From NCBI GenBank assembly GCA_035653615.1, contig DASRBN010000027.1, positions 62,001 to 126,000 on the forward strand: a stretch of DNA of 64,000 nt, written 5' to 3'. Made by a program: the position numbers and the translations under genes. Positions 34,660 to 42,888 of the stretch are shown here, piece after piece (positions within the stretch are counted from its first letter, which is position 1; the number at the start of each line of letters is the position of its first letter). The notes beneath the pieces are model-generated. The model did no database searches. It was given only the letters and a program-made list of their open reading frames with translations, and was not told where the DNA came from. The stretch is from Ktedonobacteraceae bacterium. GTDB lineage: Bacteria; Chloroflexota; Ktedonobacteria; Ktedonobacterales; Ktedonobacteraceae.

Positions 34660-34679
34660 GGGGCCGATTTATCGGCCCC
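34660..34679. repeat. Perfect palindrome GGGGCCGAT-TT-ATCGGCCCC
   Basis: Nine-base arms and a two-base centre; the minimal unit of the GGGCCGAT repeat family. With 34446 and 34541 it fills most of the gap between the MFS and phosphoribosyltransferase genes. Confidence 0.75.
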
Positions 34680-34777
34680 GGAGTTGATGACTTGCCTGCA
34701 AAACTGTAATGAAGTATGCTTTCTTTGAAAGAAGAAACTCCAACCCTGATTTTTTCCCTGGTGAATAGGGGAATGCT

Positions 34778-34804
34778 CCAGGGACAGCGGCTTGTCCCTG
34801 TCCT
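34778..34804 (+). repeat. TAGGGACAG-family repeat
   Basis: CCAGGGACAGCGGCTTGTCC CTGTCCT: imperfect palindrome of the same family as 40937-40978, here just upstream of the phosphoribosyltransferase gene. Confidence 0.55.
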
Positions 34805-34840
34805 GAACCCCCGGAGCAGGCAAGATCAATGGAGGGACCT

Positions 34841-35512
34841 ATGATGCAGCTGTATCGAGATCGAAGTGAAGCAGGACAGGAACTGGCGACCAGGCTGGCT
34901 GCATACGCGCATCGTCAAGATATTATTGTGCTTGCCTTGCCACGCGGGGGCGTTCCAGTGGCTTTCGAGGTGGCGAAGGCCCTGCACGCCCCATTAGATG
35001 TGTTTGTGGTACGTAAACTCGGCGTGCCCGGCCACGAAGAACTGGCTATGGGAGCCATCGCGACGGGGGGCGTGCGTTTTGTCAACCAGGAAGTGGTACG
35101 CATGCTGCGCATTCCTGATGCCGTAATCGACGCCGTGACGGCACGAGAGCAACAAGAGCTGGAGCGCCGCGAACACCTGTATCGCGATGACCTGGCACCC
35201 CCCGATGTGCGTGGCCGGGTGGTGATCCTGGTAGATGACGGCCTGGCGACGGGTTCGACCATGCGTGCCGCGGTAACGGCGCTGCGACAGCAACAGCCCG
35301 CCCGTATCGTCGTCGCCGTACCGGTAGCTGCCCCTTCTACCTGTGCGGAGTTGCGGGCCGAGTTGGATGAAATCATCTGCGCGCAAACGCCGGAGCCATT
35401 CTATGGAGTGGGCTACTGGTACGAAAATTTCGCGCAAACCAGCGAAGAGGAAGTACATGACCTGCTGGCACAGGCCGAGCAAGAAAGACCGGCCGTGAGG
35501 AGCAAAAAGTAA
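34841..35512 (+). CDS. Phosphoribosyltransferase domain protein
   Basis: About 223 residues, type I phosphoribosyltransferase fold. The PRPP-binding motif is [18 protein letters not shown], with PPi-loop residues in [13 protein letters not shown] and [17 protein letters not shown]. Proteins of this group are usually annotated as predicted phosphoribosyltransferases and their base substrate is unknown. GGAGGG lies 4 and 7 bases before the tandem ATGs at 34841 and 34844, so one of these is the start, not the ATG at 34829, which sits in front of the ribosome binding site. It is probably transcribed alone; the large membrane paralog B follows 133 bases later. Confidence 0.9.
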   Translation: MMQLYRDRSEAGQELATRLAAYAHRQDIIVLALPRGGVPVAFEVAKALHAPLDVFVVRKLGVPGHEELAMGAIATGGVRFVNQEVVRMLRIPDAVIDAVTAREQQELERREHLYRDDLAPPDVRGRVVILVDDGLATGSTMRAAVTALRQQQPARIVVAVPVAAPSTCAELRAELDEIICAQTPEPFYGVGYWYENFAQTSEEEVHDLLAQAEQERPAVRSKK

Positions 35513-35562
35513 TCTCGCACGGATACAACCTGGATGCGACCGTGAAAAAAGCACCCGGTTGA

Positions 35563-35578
35563 ACGTAATCATCTTAGC
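35563..35578 (+). promoter_or_regulatory. 16-base element shared upstream of two paralogs (copy 2)
   Basis: ACGTAATCATCTTAGC, identical to 20868-20883. Here it lies 68 bases before the likely start of paralog B. Confidence 0.4.
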
Positions 35579-35645
35579 TGGTTCAGCAAGACGCATTCAC
35601 CCTCGTCATATAGAAGTTATTTATACGGCAGGAACGGGTACAAAG

Positions 35646-38375
35646 ATGCTTAAGCGGTATGCTGCCGGGCCACAGTTGAATGTTCTCCGCGTGCTACTGG
35701 CAGCATGCTGCCCGCTTTTGGCCGTGCTGCTCTTTCCTTCTCTCACGGCAGCGGATTCAACCCACGTAGCAGCACAACATATTTCGCTGCAAGTCAGCCT
35801 TGGATTTAACGAAAACTACCGCCTGAACCTCTGGTCTCCTGTTCAGATCGCGCTCACGAATAGCGGACCTGATTTTAGTGGAACAGTATCCGTCTACACC
35901 TTCAGTTCCCAGGCCCGCTCGAACTCCGCGCCGCCTGCTTATTCGCCCTGGAACTTTCAAGTACCTATCAAGCTCGCAAAGGCAACGCGGAAAGAGATTC
36001 ATTTGAACATCCCTCTCTACTACGTGAGCGCGAATTACCCGTTTGGCGTCGAAGCGCGCGTGCTTGATACACGGGGGCGCGTCGTCGCCACACGGCGGGA
36101 TGTCGCCAACTACCTGAATGCCAATGACATCCTGGTTGGCACTTTCTCCGCTCGCAACGCCGGATTCGGGCCTCTATCGACCGTCGCGCTGCCCAACCAC
36201 GCCAGTTCTATCGTCGTCACTTCCCTGGACGCAGCCAGCATGCCCTCATCTCCTGCTCTACTCGCCAACTTCGACATGCTGATAGTTGATGATGTGACGA
36301 CCGCGGCGCTCAGCGCGGCACAACGGGCCGCCCTCGTATCATGGGTCAACCAGGGCGGTGCGCTCATCGAGGTGGGTGGAACAGGTGCGCAACGCACGCT
36401 GGGCGGCCTGCCCCCTGAATTACTGCCCGTCCACCTGCTTGGCACCGCGATGCTTCCACCAGGCACGCACCTGCTGCCTGAAGAGGACAGGCCCCAGGCG
36501 TCGTCCCCACAGGGAAGCGACCAGCCCATGAATGATACGCTGCAACAACCCATTCCTATAAGTACAGCAACATTGAACGTGAAAGGAACAAATGGACAAC
36601 CACAAGGCGACGAGCAGGCCACCACAACAAACACCCCTACCGCTCTGGCCGTCCTTTCCTCTGGCGCCATCCCGCTGCTGGTAGAGGCGCAACATGGGCA
36701 GGGCACAATTTGTTACCTCGCCTTCGACCCTGCCGTACAGCCTTTCCTGGGTTGGTCCGCCATCACCGTCTTCTGGAAAAGCCTGCTAGTGCGCGCGCTC
36801 GCCGACCAGGCCTTGATCGGCAACGCGCCAAAATTCAGTAGCGGGCCGGGAGATGTGCTGGTAAAAGAGGGACTGGAACAGATGCTACAGCCACCCTATT
36901 TCTTCTCACCATGGATCGCCGCCGTACTGCTGCTGAGCTATATCCTGGTACTCGGGCCGGTCAGCATCCTGCTACTGAAGCGTTTGAAGCGCCCTCAATG
37001 GGTATGGCGTACCATCCTGGCCGGCATCGTCTTCTTCTCGCTTTTCTCCTATGGACTCTCATTTTACGCCCACGGCGCCGCCCTGCTGGATAATACCATC
37101 TCGCTGCTACAGCTGAACGCCGATGGTTCACCGGCCCATATCACCACCTACTCCGGCATTTTCACACCCGACGATGGCGACTTCATCATCCAATTTCCCG
37201 CCAATCAGCTGGTACTGCCCGTCTCATATCCCCTCGCCGCCTCAAGTCCTGTCTACTCGTCCGACGACCCGCACATCAGCCTCTCTCCAATCTCAGACAG
37301 CGTCATTGTGCGCGAGCCGGGAACAGGGCCATGGACCTTTCATGCCCTCGTCTCGCAACAGGACCTCCAGCTGCAAGGCAAGATCACCTCCGCTCTCACC
37401 TTGCAGCAAAACCGCCTCGTGGGATCAATCACCAATACGCTCGAAACCGCGCTCGATGATGTGTTCGTGCTGTTGCCACACACATTCGTCTCCATCGGTC
37501 ACCTGCCCGCCGGGGCAACCACGTCCGTTGATCTCCCGTTACAACACGCCGCAAAAGCCGGTACGACTCTGGCCGACGCCATTGCTATAGATAATGGCCT
37601 GCCCGCGTCGTATTTCCCGTACAGCAATAATGGTCAGGCCCCCAGCGATTTCCAGCGCCACATCGCCACCCTCGAAGCGCTCAGCGGTGCCGGAATCGCC
37701 TATACGCCCTGCGGCGGCCCCTGCATTACCCAGGCGCTTGTCAGCAAAGGCTCCGTCCTGACCGCGCCCCCCGGAACACCTGAAACCCTGCATCTACCCG
37801 TCAACAGTGATCCATTGCTGCTAAACGCGGCGCAGGCCACCCTTATAGGCTGGGCAGACGCCCCACTGGACGGCACAAACGCCATTACCATCAACCAGAA
37901 GCGCCCAAACGGCTTTCATGATAACCTGGTAGAAGTGCCGGTGGCCCTCGATTTTCCGCAAAATGCGAACGTGCCGCCCAACATCGTGCAGGGCAGGGTA
38001 ATAGACGAACAGAATAGCGACGTGGAATTGACCGCGCCCGACACCTACAGCCTGACGACGGGAGTGGTGAGCTTTGAGTTCGCGCTGCCCCTGTCCCAGG
38101 CTGCGGCGATTAGCAGTATGACCGTAACGGAACCGGATGCCATCTACGACCTCAGCCATCAAACCCACCCGCCTGTAGCCGGCGACGTGATACAGGCGAG
38201 CCTGTTTAACTGGCAAACGAACAAGTGGGAGAGGATAACGCTACACTCAGGAACCTTTACGACGGCAAATGCCGCCGCCTATATTGGGGCGGGCGGGCGC
38301 GTGCTCTTGCAGGTTGCCAACGCCGATCCATCGGGCCTGCTGCTGTTCGCGAAGCCATCGGTGAGTGTGCAGTAA
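35646..38375 (+). CDS. Large exported membrane-anchored protein, paralog B
   Basis: About 909 residues from ATG 35646, which places a signal peptide at the N-terminus (NVLRVLLAACCPLLAVLLFPSL; quoted part LLAACCPLLAVLLF). The domain order equals paralog A at 21035: LQVSLGFNENYRLNLWSPV, an alpha/beta domain with WVNQGGALIEVGGTGAQRTL, a helix pair around ILVLGPVSILLLKRLKRPQW, then the long beta-rich part with HITTYSGIF and YFPYSNNGQAPSDFQRH, all mirrored in A. No catalytic motif is obvious. It probably sits in the membrane with both large parts outside. The xylulokinase-like gene follows after 12 bases, so the two are in one transcript here, unlike at the paralog A locus. Confidence 0.82.
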   Translation: MLKRYAAGPQLNVLRVLLAACCPLLAVLLFPSLTAADSTHVAAQHISLQVSLGFNENYRLNLWSPVQIALTNSGPDFSGTVSVYTFSSQARSNSAPPAYSPWNFQVPIKLAKATRKEIHLNIPLYYVSANYPFGVEARVLDTRGRVVATRRDVANYLNANDILVGTFSARNAGFGPLSTVALPNHASSIVVTSLDAASMPSSPALLANFDMLIVDDVTTAALSAAQRAALVSWVNQGGALIEVGGTGAQRTLGGLPPELLPVHLLGTAMLPPGTHLLPEEDRPQASSPQGSDQPMNDTLQQPIPISTATLNVKGTNGQPQGDEQATTTNTPTALAVLSSGAIPLLVEAQHGQGTICYLAFDPAVQPFLGWSAITVFWKSLLVRALADQALIGNAPKFSSGPGDVLVKEGLEQMLQPPYFFSPWIAAVLLLSYILVLGPVSILLLKRLKRPQWVWRTILAGIVFFSLFSYGLSFYAHGAALLDNTISLLQLNADGSPAHITTYSGIFTPDDGDFIIQFPANQLVLPVSYPLAASSPVYSSDDPHISLSPISDSVIVREPGTGPWTFHALVSQQDLQLQGKITSALTLQQNRLVGSITNTLETALDDVFVLLPHTFVSIGHLPAGATTSVDLPLQHAAKAGTTLADAIAIDNGLPASYFPYSNNGQAPSDFQRHIATLEALSGAGIAYTPCGGPCITQALVSKGSVLTAPPGTPETLHLPVNSDPLLLNAAQATLIGWADAPLDGTNAITINQKRPNGFHDNLVEVPVALDFPQNANVPPNIVQGRVIDEQNSDVELTAPDTYSLTTGVVSFEFALPLSQAAAISSMTVTEPDAIYDLSHQTHPPVAGDVIQASLFNWQTNKWERITLHSGTFTTANAAAYIGAGGRVLLQVANADPSGLLLFAKPSVSVQ

Positions 38376-38387
38376 GGAGATATCGCT

Positions 38388-39839
38388 ATGGCCCTGCTGG
38401 GCATCGATTTAGGCACAGGCGGAGTAAAGGTCCTGATTCTGGATACCGGCGGGCAAACCTTGAGCGTAAGCAGGGCGGGCTACGAGGTCGCATCTCCACA
38501 GCCGGGCTGGGCAGAAAGCGATCCCGGTGCGTGGTGGCAGGCGACGGTAACTGCCGTGCGAGCGGCAACGGCACAGGTTCCAGGAGCGGAGATCGCCGCC
38601 ATTGGCCTCTCAGGGCAGATGCATGGAGTGGTTCCAACCAGCGAAAAAGGACGCCCAACACGACCCGCTCTACTATGGCCCGACACGCGAGCGGAAGAGC
38701 AACTTCAACGCTACTCGGCCCTGCCGCCTGCCCTCCTGGAGCACCTGGCAAACCCGCTCGTGCCCGGCATGGCCGGTCCGCTTTTGTGCTGGGTAGCAGA
38801 CCACGAACCGTCAGTCTATACTGCGACGCGTTGGGCGCTGCAAGCGAAGGATTGGCTTCGCCTCTGCCTGACAGGTTCCATCGCCGCCGACCCCAGCGAT
38901 GCCTCGGCCACCCTGCTCTACAATCTATCTGCTGATAGATGGGCGGATGAGGTGATAGATGCTCTTGGTCTGAGGCGCGAGCTATTTGCGCCCATCTCTC
39001 CATCCGCGGGGATTGCCGGGACGCTTTCCACACACGCGGCGCGAGAGCTTGGCCTGCCACCAGGCCTGCCCATCGCTACGGGAGCCGCCGATACAGCTAC
39101 CGCGGCACTCGGCAGTGGTTTGCTCGTTCCTGGTCCCATGCAACTGACACTTGGAACCGGCGCGCAGGCAGTGCAACTTATTGCTGAACCACTGGCCGAT
39201 CCTACGAGGCGCACGCATCTCTATCGAGCCGCCGGTGGAGCTAGCTGGTACCGGATGGCGGCGGTACAAAATGCCGGGCTCGTGCTCGACTGGGTTCGCG
39301 GAGCCTTGAATGCTACCTGGGAAGAACTCTACGGGACCGCAAATCGAGTGCCGCCGGGTTCTGCTGGATTGATATTCCTGCCCTACCTGACGCGCGAGCG
39401 CCCGCACCACCCCAATCCCGCCAGCACCGGAGCTTTTCTGGGTATGCGTATCGACCACGGGCGCGAACACCTCTTACACGCCGCGCTCCAAGGGGTGGCC
39501 TTCGGCATCCGGTCTGCCCTGGATGCCCTGCCGGGATCGAGCGCGGAGAATATGTTGTGCCTGGCCGGTGGTGGCAGCGTCCATCCCGCCTGGCGTCAAA
39601 TGCTGGCCGATATTCTGGGCCGTGAATTATGGACGGTCGATACGCCCGATGCTTCCGCTCGTGGGGCTGCCCTGCTGGCCGGTATCGCCAATGGCACCTG
39701 GGCCAATGCGGCGGCAACGGCTTCGATTGCTCCTGCTGTGCATCTCGCCGCGATGCCGGGTAGCACGAAAGCGGCTTACGACGAAGCCTACGCGAAGTTT
39801 CTTAGCTTGTCGGATGCAACTTTTGAGGCAAACAGATAA
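38388..39839 (+). CDS. xylB: Xylulokinase-like FGGY carbohydrate kinase
   Basis: 483 residues, full length. FGGY kinases phosphorylate sugars with ATP. Seen: the phosphate-binding LLGIDLGTGGVKVLILD at the N-terminus, substrate loop GLSGQMHGVV (the xylulokinase signature), catalytic Asp in ATGAADTATAALG, and the adenosine motif CLAGGGSVHPAWRQMLADILG. The SGQMHG motif favours D-xylulose as substrate, but no xylose isomerase or transporter is present, so the substrate is uncertain. AAGGAG lies 8 bases upstream. It overlaps the transcription unit of the membrane paralog B and precedes an aldo/keto reductase by 150 bases. Confidence 0.85.
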   Translation: MALLGIDLGTGGVKVLILDTGGQTLSVSRAGYEVASPQPGWAESDPGAWWQATVTAVRAATAQVPGAEIAAIGLSGQMHGVVPTSEKGRPTRPALLWPDTRAEEQLQRYSALPPALLEHLANPLVPGMAGPLLCWVADHEPSVYTATRWALQAKDWLRLCLTGSIAADPSDASATLLYNLSADRWADEVIDALGLRRELFAPISPSAGIAGTLSTHAARELGLPPGLPIATGAADTATAALGSGLLVPGPMQLTLGTGAQAVQLIAEPLADPTRRTHLYRAAGGASWYRMAAVQNAGLVLDWVRGALNATWEELYGTANRVPPGSAGLIFLPYLTRERPHHPNPASTGAFLGMRIDHGREHLLHAALQGVAFGIRSALDALPGSSAENMLCLAGGGSVHPAWRQMLADILGRELWTVDTPDASARGAALLAGIANGTWANAAATASIAPAVHLAAMPGSTKAAYDEAYAKFLSLSDATFEANR

Positions 39840-39989
39840 TCTGGCTATCGCGCCTGTTTTTCTGTACATCCCTTTCTGCTTCAGGAGCCATAGACTATGT
39901 GCTGGCCTGCGTACGCAACCGTGCCGCCGTTTCCGCCAATGTGCGGCATTTAATGGACGCGCTGCCGCCGTAATTAAAGAGGAAACATC

Positions 39990-40946
39990 ATGAACTACCG
40001 CAAATTGGGCCGTACAGGATTAAAAGTGTCGGCGCTCTGCCTGGGAACCATGCAATGGGGCTGGACGGCGAATGAACAGACAGCATTTGCCGTTATGGAT
40101 GCCTTCGTAGAGCATGGAGGCAACTTCCTGGACACGGCGGATTATTACTCGCGCTGGATACCCGGACATAAGGGCGGTGAATCCGAGGAAATTATCGGCC
40201 ATTGGATGCAATCGCGGCGCAATCGAGAGAGCATTATCGTGGCAACAAAGGTGCGCCAGCCAATGGGACCAGGCCCCAACGACCAGGGCCTTTCCCGCAA
40301 GCATATTTTGGAGGCGGTCGAAGCATCGCTGATGCGCCTGCAAACCGATTATATCGACCTCTACCAGATGCACGCCTACGATGCTGACACGCCCATTGAC
40401 GAAACGCTGCAGGCGCTTGATGACCTGCGGCGAGCAGGCAAAGTGCGCTATGTTGGTGCTTCGAACTACCCGGCGTGGCGGCTCGTAGAAGCCCTCTGGA
40501 GCGCCGGTGTCCATGCTACCGTGCGCTTTGACTCGCTCGAACCTCATTACAACCTCGTTCATCGCCAGGAGTTCGAGCAAGACCTCAAAACCATCTGCGA
40601 GCGGTACCAGATCGGCGTTATCCCCTACAGTCCCCTGGCCAGGGGCTTCCTCACTGGCAAGTACAGGCGCGGCGAGACTACCGCAAGCACATATGCTGAG
40701 ACCGTCGCGAAACGCTATGACCACGATAGCGCCTGGCGCATCCTGGAAGTTGTGAGGGAAATCGCACAAGAGACAAATAGCACTCCTGCTGCCGTCTCAC
40801 TGGCCTGGCTGCTGGCACAATCCGTCGTTACCGCGCCCATTGTAGGAGCAAATTCCGTGGAACAGCTGGAACAAAACCTGGCAGCAGTCGAGCTAACGCT
40901 TACGGAGGAGCAATTGTTGCGGCTCGATAAGGTATCGAGCTTGTAG
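39990..40946 (+). CDS. Aldo/keto reductase
   Basis: 318 residues, TIM-barrel NADPH-dependent reductase. Catalytic tetrad: Asp in [11 protein letters not shown], Tyr in the same motif, Lys in [11 protein letters not shown], and His in LYQMHAYD. The NADPH pocket is [17 protein letters not shown] and [17 protein letters not shown]. It is of the AKR11/YajO type, which reduces aldehydes, ketones or sugar derivatives; the substrate is unknown. AGAGGAAAC precedes the ATG. The stop codon lies inside a perfect 20-base-arm palindrome, so the terminator hairpin also encodes the last residues. Confidence 0.92.
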   Translation: MNYRKLGRTGLKVSALCLGTMQWGWTANEQTAFAVMDAFVEHGGNFLDTADYYSRWIPGHKGGESEEIIGHWMQSRRNRESIIVATKVRQPMGPGPNDQGLSRKHILEAVEASLMRLQTDYIDLYQMHAYDADTPIDETLQALDDLRRAGKVRYVGASNYPAWRLVEALWSAGVHATVRFDSLEPHYNLVHRQEFEQDLKTICERYQIGVIPYSPLARGFLTGKYRRGETTASTYAETVAKRYDHDSAWRILEVVREIAQETNSTPAAVSLAWLLAQSVVTAPIVGANSVEQLEQNLAAVELTLTEEQLLRLDKVSSL

Positions 40947-40978
40947 GGACAGCGGCTGGCCGCTGTCCCTACAAGCTC
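40937..40978. terminator. Perfect palindrome at the aldo/keto reductase stop (likely terminator)
   Basis: GAGCTTGTAGGGACAGCGGC (40937-40956), two bases, then its exact complement 40959-40978. The stop codon TAG (40944-40946) is inside the left arm. It belongs to the TAGGGACAG repeat family and probably ends the transcript. Confidence 0.7.
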
Positions 40979-41005
40979 TTCTCACCTGGTTGTGAAAAAC
41001 CGTCA

Positions 41006-41218
41006 TTATTTTCTGCCACGCCGGGTAATCTCATGCATCTCTTCGATGCTTTGACAATGCATAAGTTCGTGGCCGAGACCAGCCTTGATCCAGGCAGAGA
41101 TAGCCTGGGCATGCCGTGTATCGTTCCTGGTTCCATTTGGTTGCGGACCGCGTAAAAGGAAAGGCAGGTAGAGCCGCCTCAACCTCACTCCACCAGTACC
41201 GGTCACTATGCTCAACAT
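41006..41218 (-). CDS. Small protein, unknown (weak)
   Basis: 70 residues, basic N-terminal half (RLRRLYLPFLLRGPQPNGTR) and an Ile/His/Met-rich C-terminal helix (ISAWIKAGLGHELMHC). It stands alone between the aldo/keto reductase and the divergent RHH gene, with no good ribosome binding site, and could be random. The helix with HELMHC might be a fragment of a larger protein. I do not recognise a family. Low confidence. Confidence 0.28.
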   Translation of the reverse strand: MLSIVTGTGGVRLRRLYLPFLLRGPQPNGTRNDTRHAQAISAWIKAGLGHELMHCQSIEEMHEITRRGRK

Positions 41219-41268
41219 AGCTTACTTCTTTTTATACAGCGTGGCAAGAATCATCAGCCTATCACCTC

Positions 41269-41298
41269 TTGACATCGTGGTATATACCATGGTATTCT
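41269..41298 (+). promoter_or_regulatory. Promoter with overlapping palindromic operators
   Basis: TTGACA at 41269-41274 and TATTCT at 41293-41298, 18 bases apart. Between them lie two overlapping 12-base perfect palindromes, TGGTATATACCA (41278-41289) and ATACCATGGTAT (41284-41295). A further ATACC half-site occurs at 41321. The following gene begins with a ribbon-helix-helix-like segment, so it probably represses itself here. Confidence 0.7.
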
Positions 41299-41357
41299 TT
41301 GAGCGAATCTACCACCGTAAATACCATCGTAATATCGAAGAGAGACAGGAGTAAGCT

Positions 41358-41948
41358 ATGCCATCCAGTAAAGACCGCCAGCGCGTCGAAATTCCGCTTT
41401 ATTTCTATGAGCAACTGGTGAAGATCGCTGAGACGGAGGATCGCACAATCACCAGTGTCCTCAACCAGCTGCTATTTCAAGCGTTGCAGGACTACCGGCC
41501 GACGTGGATACCCGCTAAACATCTCAACCGCTTCAATGGGCATGCCCAGCATGTCCTCTCGCTCGCCCGCGAGGAGGCCCTGTCTTTCAATCACAACTAT
41601 ATCGGGACGGAGCACCTGTTATCAGGCCTGTTGCGCGAGCAAGGGAGCCTTGCAGCCCTGGCGCTGGAAAAATTGGGTGTCACTCTTGATTCCGTGCGTG
41701 CAGCTGTTGAAGAGAAAATTGGGCGTGGAGACCAGCCTGTTGAGGAAGAGATAGACTACGTGCCCCGAGCTCGCAAGGTACTCGCACTGGCGATGGACGA
41801 AGCAGAGCGGCAGGGAAGTGGCTATGTCCGTACCGAGCATATCCTGCTCGGAATTGTGCGCGATGGCGGCGGTGTCGGCGCGGATATTCTCGATACGCTT
41901 GGGGTTTTGGGAAAGGTACGCGCCCAGGTTTTCGAGCTGCTCGGCTAG
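41358..41948 (+). CDS. Ribbon-helix-helix-like domain fused to a Clp N-terminal domain
   Basis: 196 residues. Residues 1-50 (QRVEIPLYFYEQLVKIAETED, then TITSVLNQLLFQALQDY) fit a MetJ/CopG-type ribbon-helix-helix DNA-binding fold. Residues about 60-195 hold the two repeats of a Clp N domain: HVLSLAREEALSFNHNYIGTEHLLSGLL and VLALAMDEAERQGSGYVRTEHILLGIV (key words GTEHLL and RTEHIL). No AAA+ module follows, so it cannot be a Clp ATPase by itself. Clp-N domains bind substrates or adaptors, so this may be a regulator that senses proteotoxic stress or antagonises ClpC. AGGAG precedes the ATG by 7 bases. An operator-like palindrome lies in its promoter. Confidence 0.85.
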   Translation: MPSSKDRQRVEIPLYFYEQLVKIAETEDRTITSVLNQLLFQALQDYRPTWIPAKHLNRFNGHAQHVLSLAREEALSFNHNYIGTEHLLSGLLREQGSLAALALEKLGVTLDSVRAAVEEKIGRGDQPVEEEIDYVPRARKVLALAMDEAERQGSGYVRTEHILLGIVRDGGGVGADILDTLGVLGKVRAQVFELLG

Positions 41949-42028
41949 CACTTCGAAAATGAGGCAGCTTGTAGGGACAGGTTCCTATCCCCCGATTTGG
42001 TCGTCAACATTCATCAGGAGAAACAGCC

Positions 42029-42823
42029 ATGCGTGATTCCAGTGAAGTTTGGACCGGCAAAGCCAGCAGCTACGACCGGGCGCGCCCGGCACCGCCACCA
42101 GTTTTGCTCAATCTGCTGACGCAATTGATTCAGGCACCGCATCCCGCTCTGGTGGTGGATTTAGGCAGTGGTACCGGACTCTCTACCGCGATCTGGGGTG
42201 AGCGGGCCGGGCGGGTGATTGGGATCGAACCCAATGCCGGCATGCGAAAAGAGGCGCAGCGCAAACTCGAGGACTATCCCTACGCGGCACGTATCGAGTA
42301 TCGAGAGGGAGTTGCTCAACAGACCGGCCTGCCTGATGGGTGCGCTGACATTGTCACGGCTGCCCAATCGTTCCACTGGATGGAGCCGGCTGCGACGCTG
42401 GCCGAGATTGCTCGAATTCTGCGCCCCGGAGGACTCTTTGCGGCGTATGACTATGATTCACCGCCGGCAATTCATTGGGAGCTTGATCGCCTCGCTCAGG
42501 AGGAAAACTTGCGCTTCGTGAAGCTTATCCAGGAGCGCGGACTGGCGCACACTCTCAAAATCTGGCCGGAGAACAAATCTCTTGCCCCTCTACGCGAGTG
42601 CGGCCATTTTCGCTTCACCCGCGAGGTCTTGCTACATTCTATCGAGCAGGGAGACGCGGCGCGGTTTCTTGAGATGATGCAGAGCAGTGCGTTCAGCGGC
42701 CAGTTCCAGTTTTCCGAACAAGAAATCGGTTTTGATCGCCTCAGACAGGCCGCCCTCGAATATATCGGCTCCGAACCCATTCCCTGGTATTGGAGCTACC
42801 GGGTTCGGATTGGGATCAAGTAG
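42029..42823 (+). CDS. Class I SAM-dependent methyltransferase
   Basis: 264 residues with a Rossmann methyltransferase core: motif I VVDLGSGTGLSTAIWGE, the acidic strand end VIGIEPNAGMRKEA, motif with GLPDGCADIVTAAQSFHWM, and EIARILRPGGLFAAYDYDS. It is of the UbiE/YcgJ-like small-molecule group; the acceptor is unknown. AGGAG lies 8 bases before the ATG. It starts 80 bases after the RHH-Clp gene, with a TAGGGACAGG repeat remnant between, and converges on the P450 gene with a 65-base gap. Confidence 0.88.
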   Translation: MRDSSEVWTGKASSYDRARPAPPPVLLNLLTQLIQAPHPALVVDLGSGTGLSTAIWGERAGRVIGIEPNAGMRKEAQRKLEDYPYAARIEYREGVAQQTGLPDGCADIVTAAQSFHWMEPAATLAEIARILRPGGLFAAYDYDSPPAIHWELDRLAQEENLRFVKLIQERGLAHTLKIWPENKSLAPLRECGHFRFTREVLLHSIEQGDAARFLEMMQSSAFSGQFQFSEQEIGFDRLRQAALEYIGSEPIPWYWSYRVRIGIK

Positions 42824-42888
42824 AATATACTACTGTGAAAACGAAAGGACATAGCGCTTTTTCCTTTGCGCTTGCTTCCCCTGCGTTG

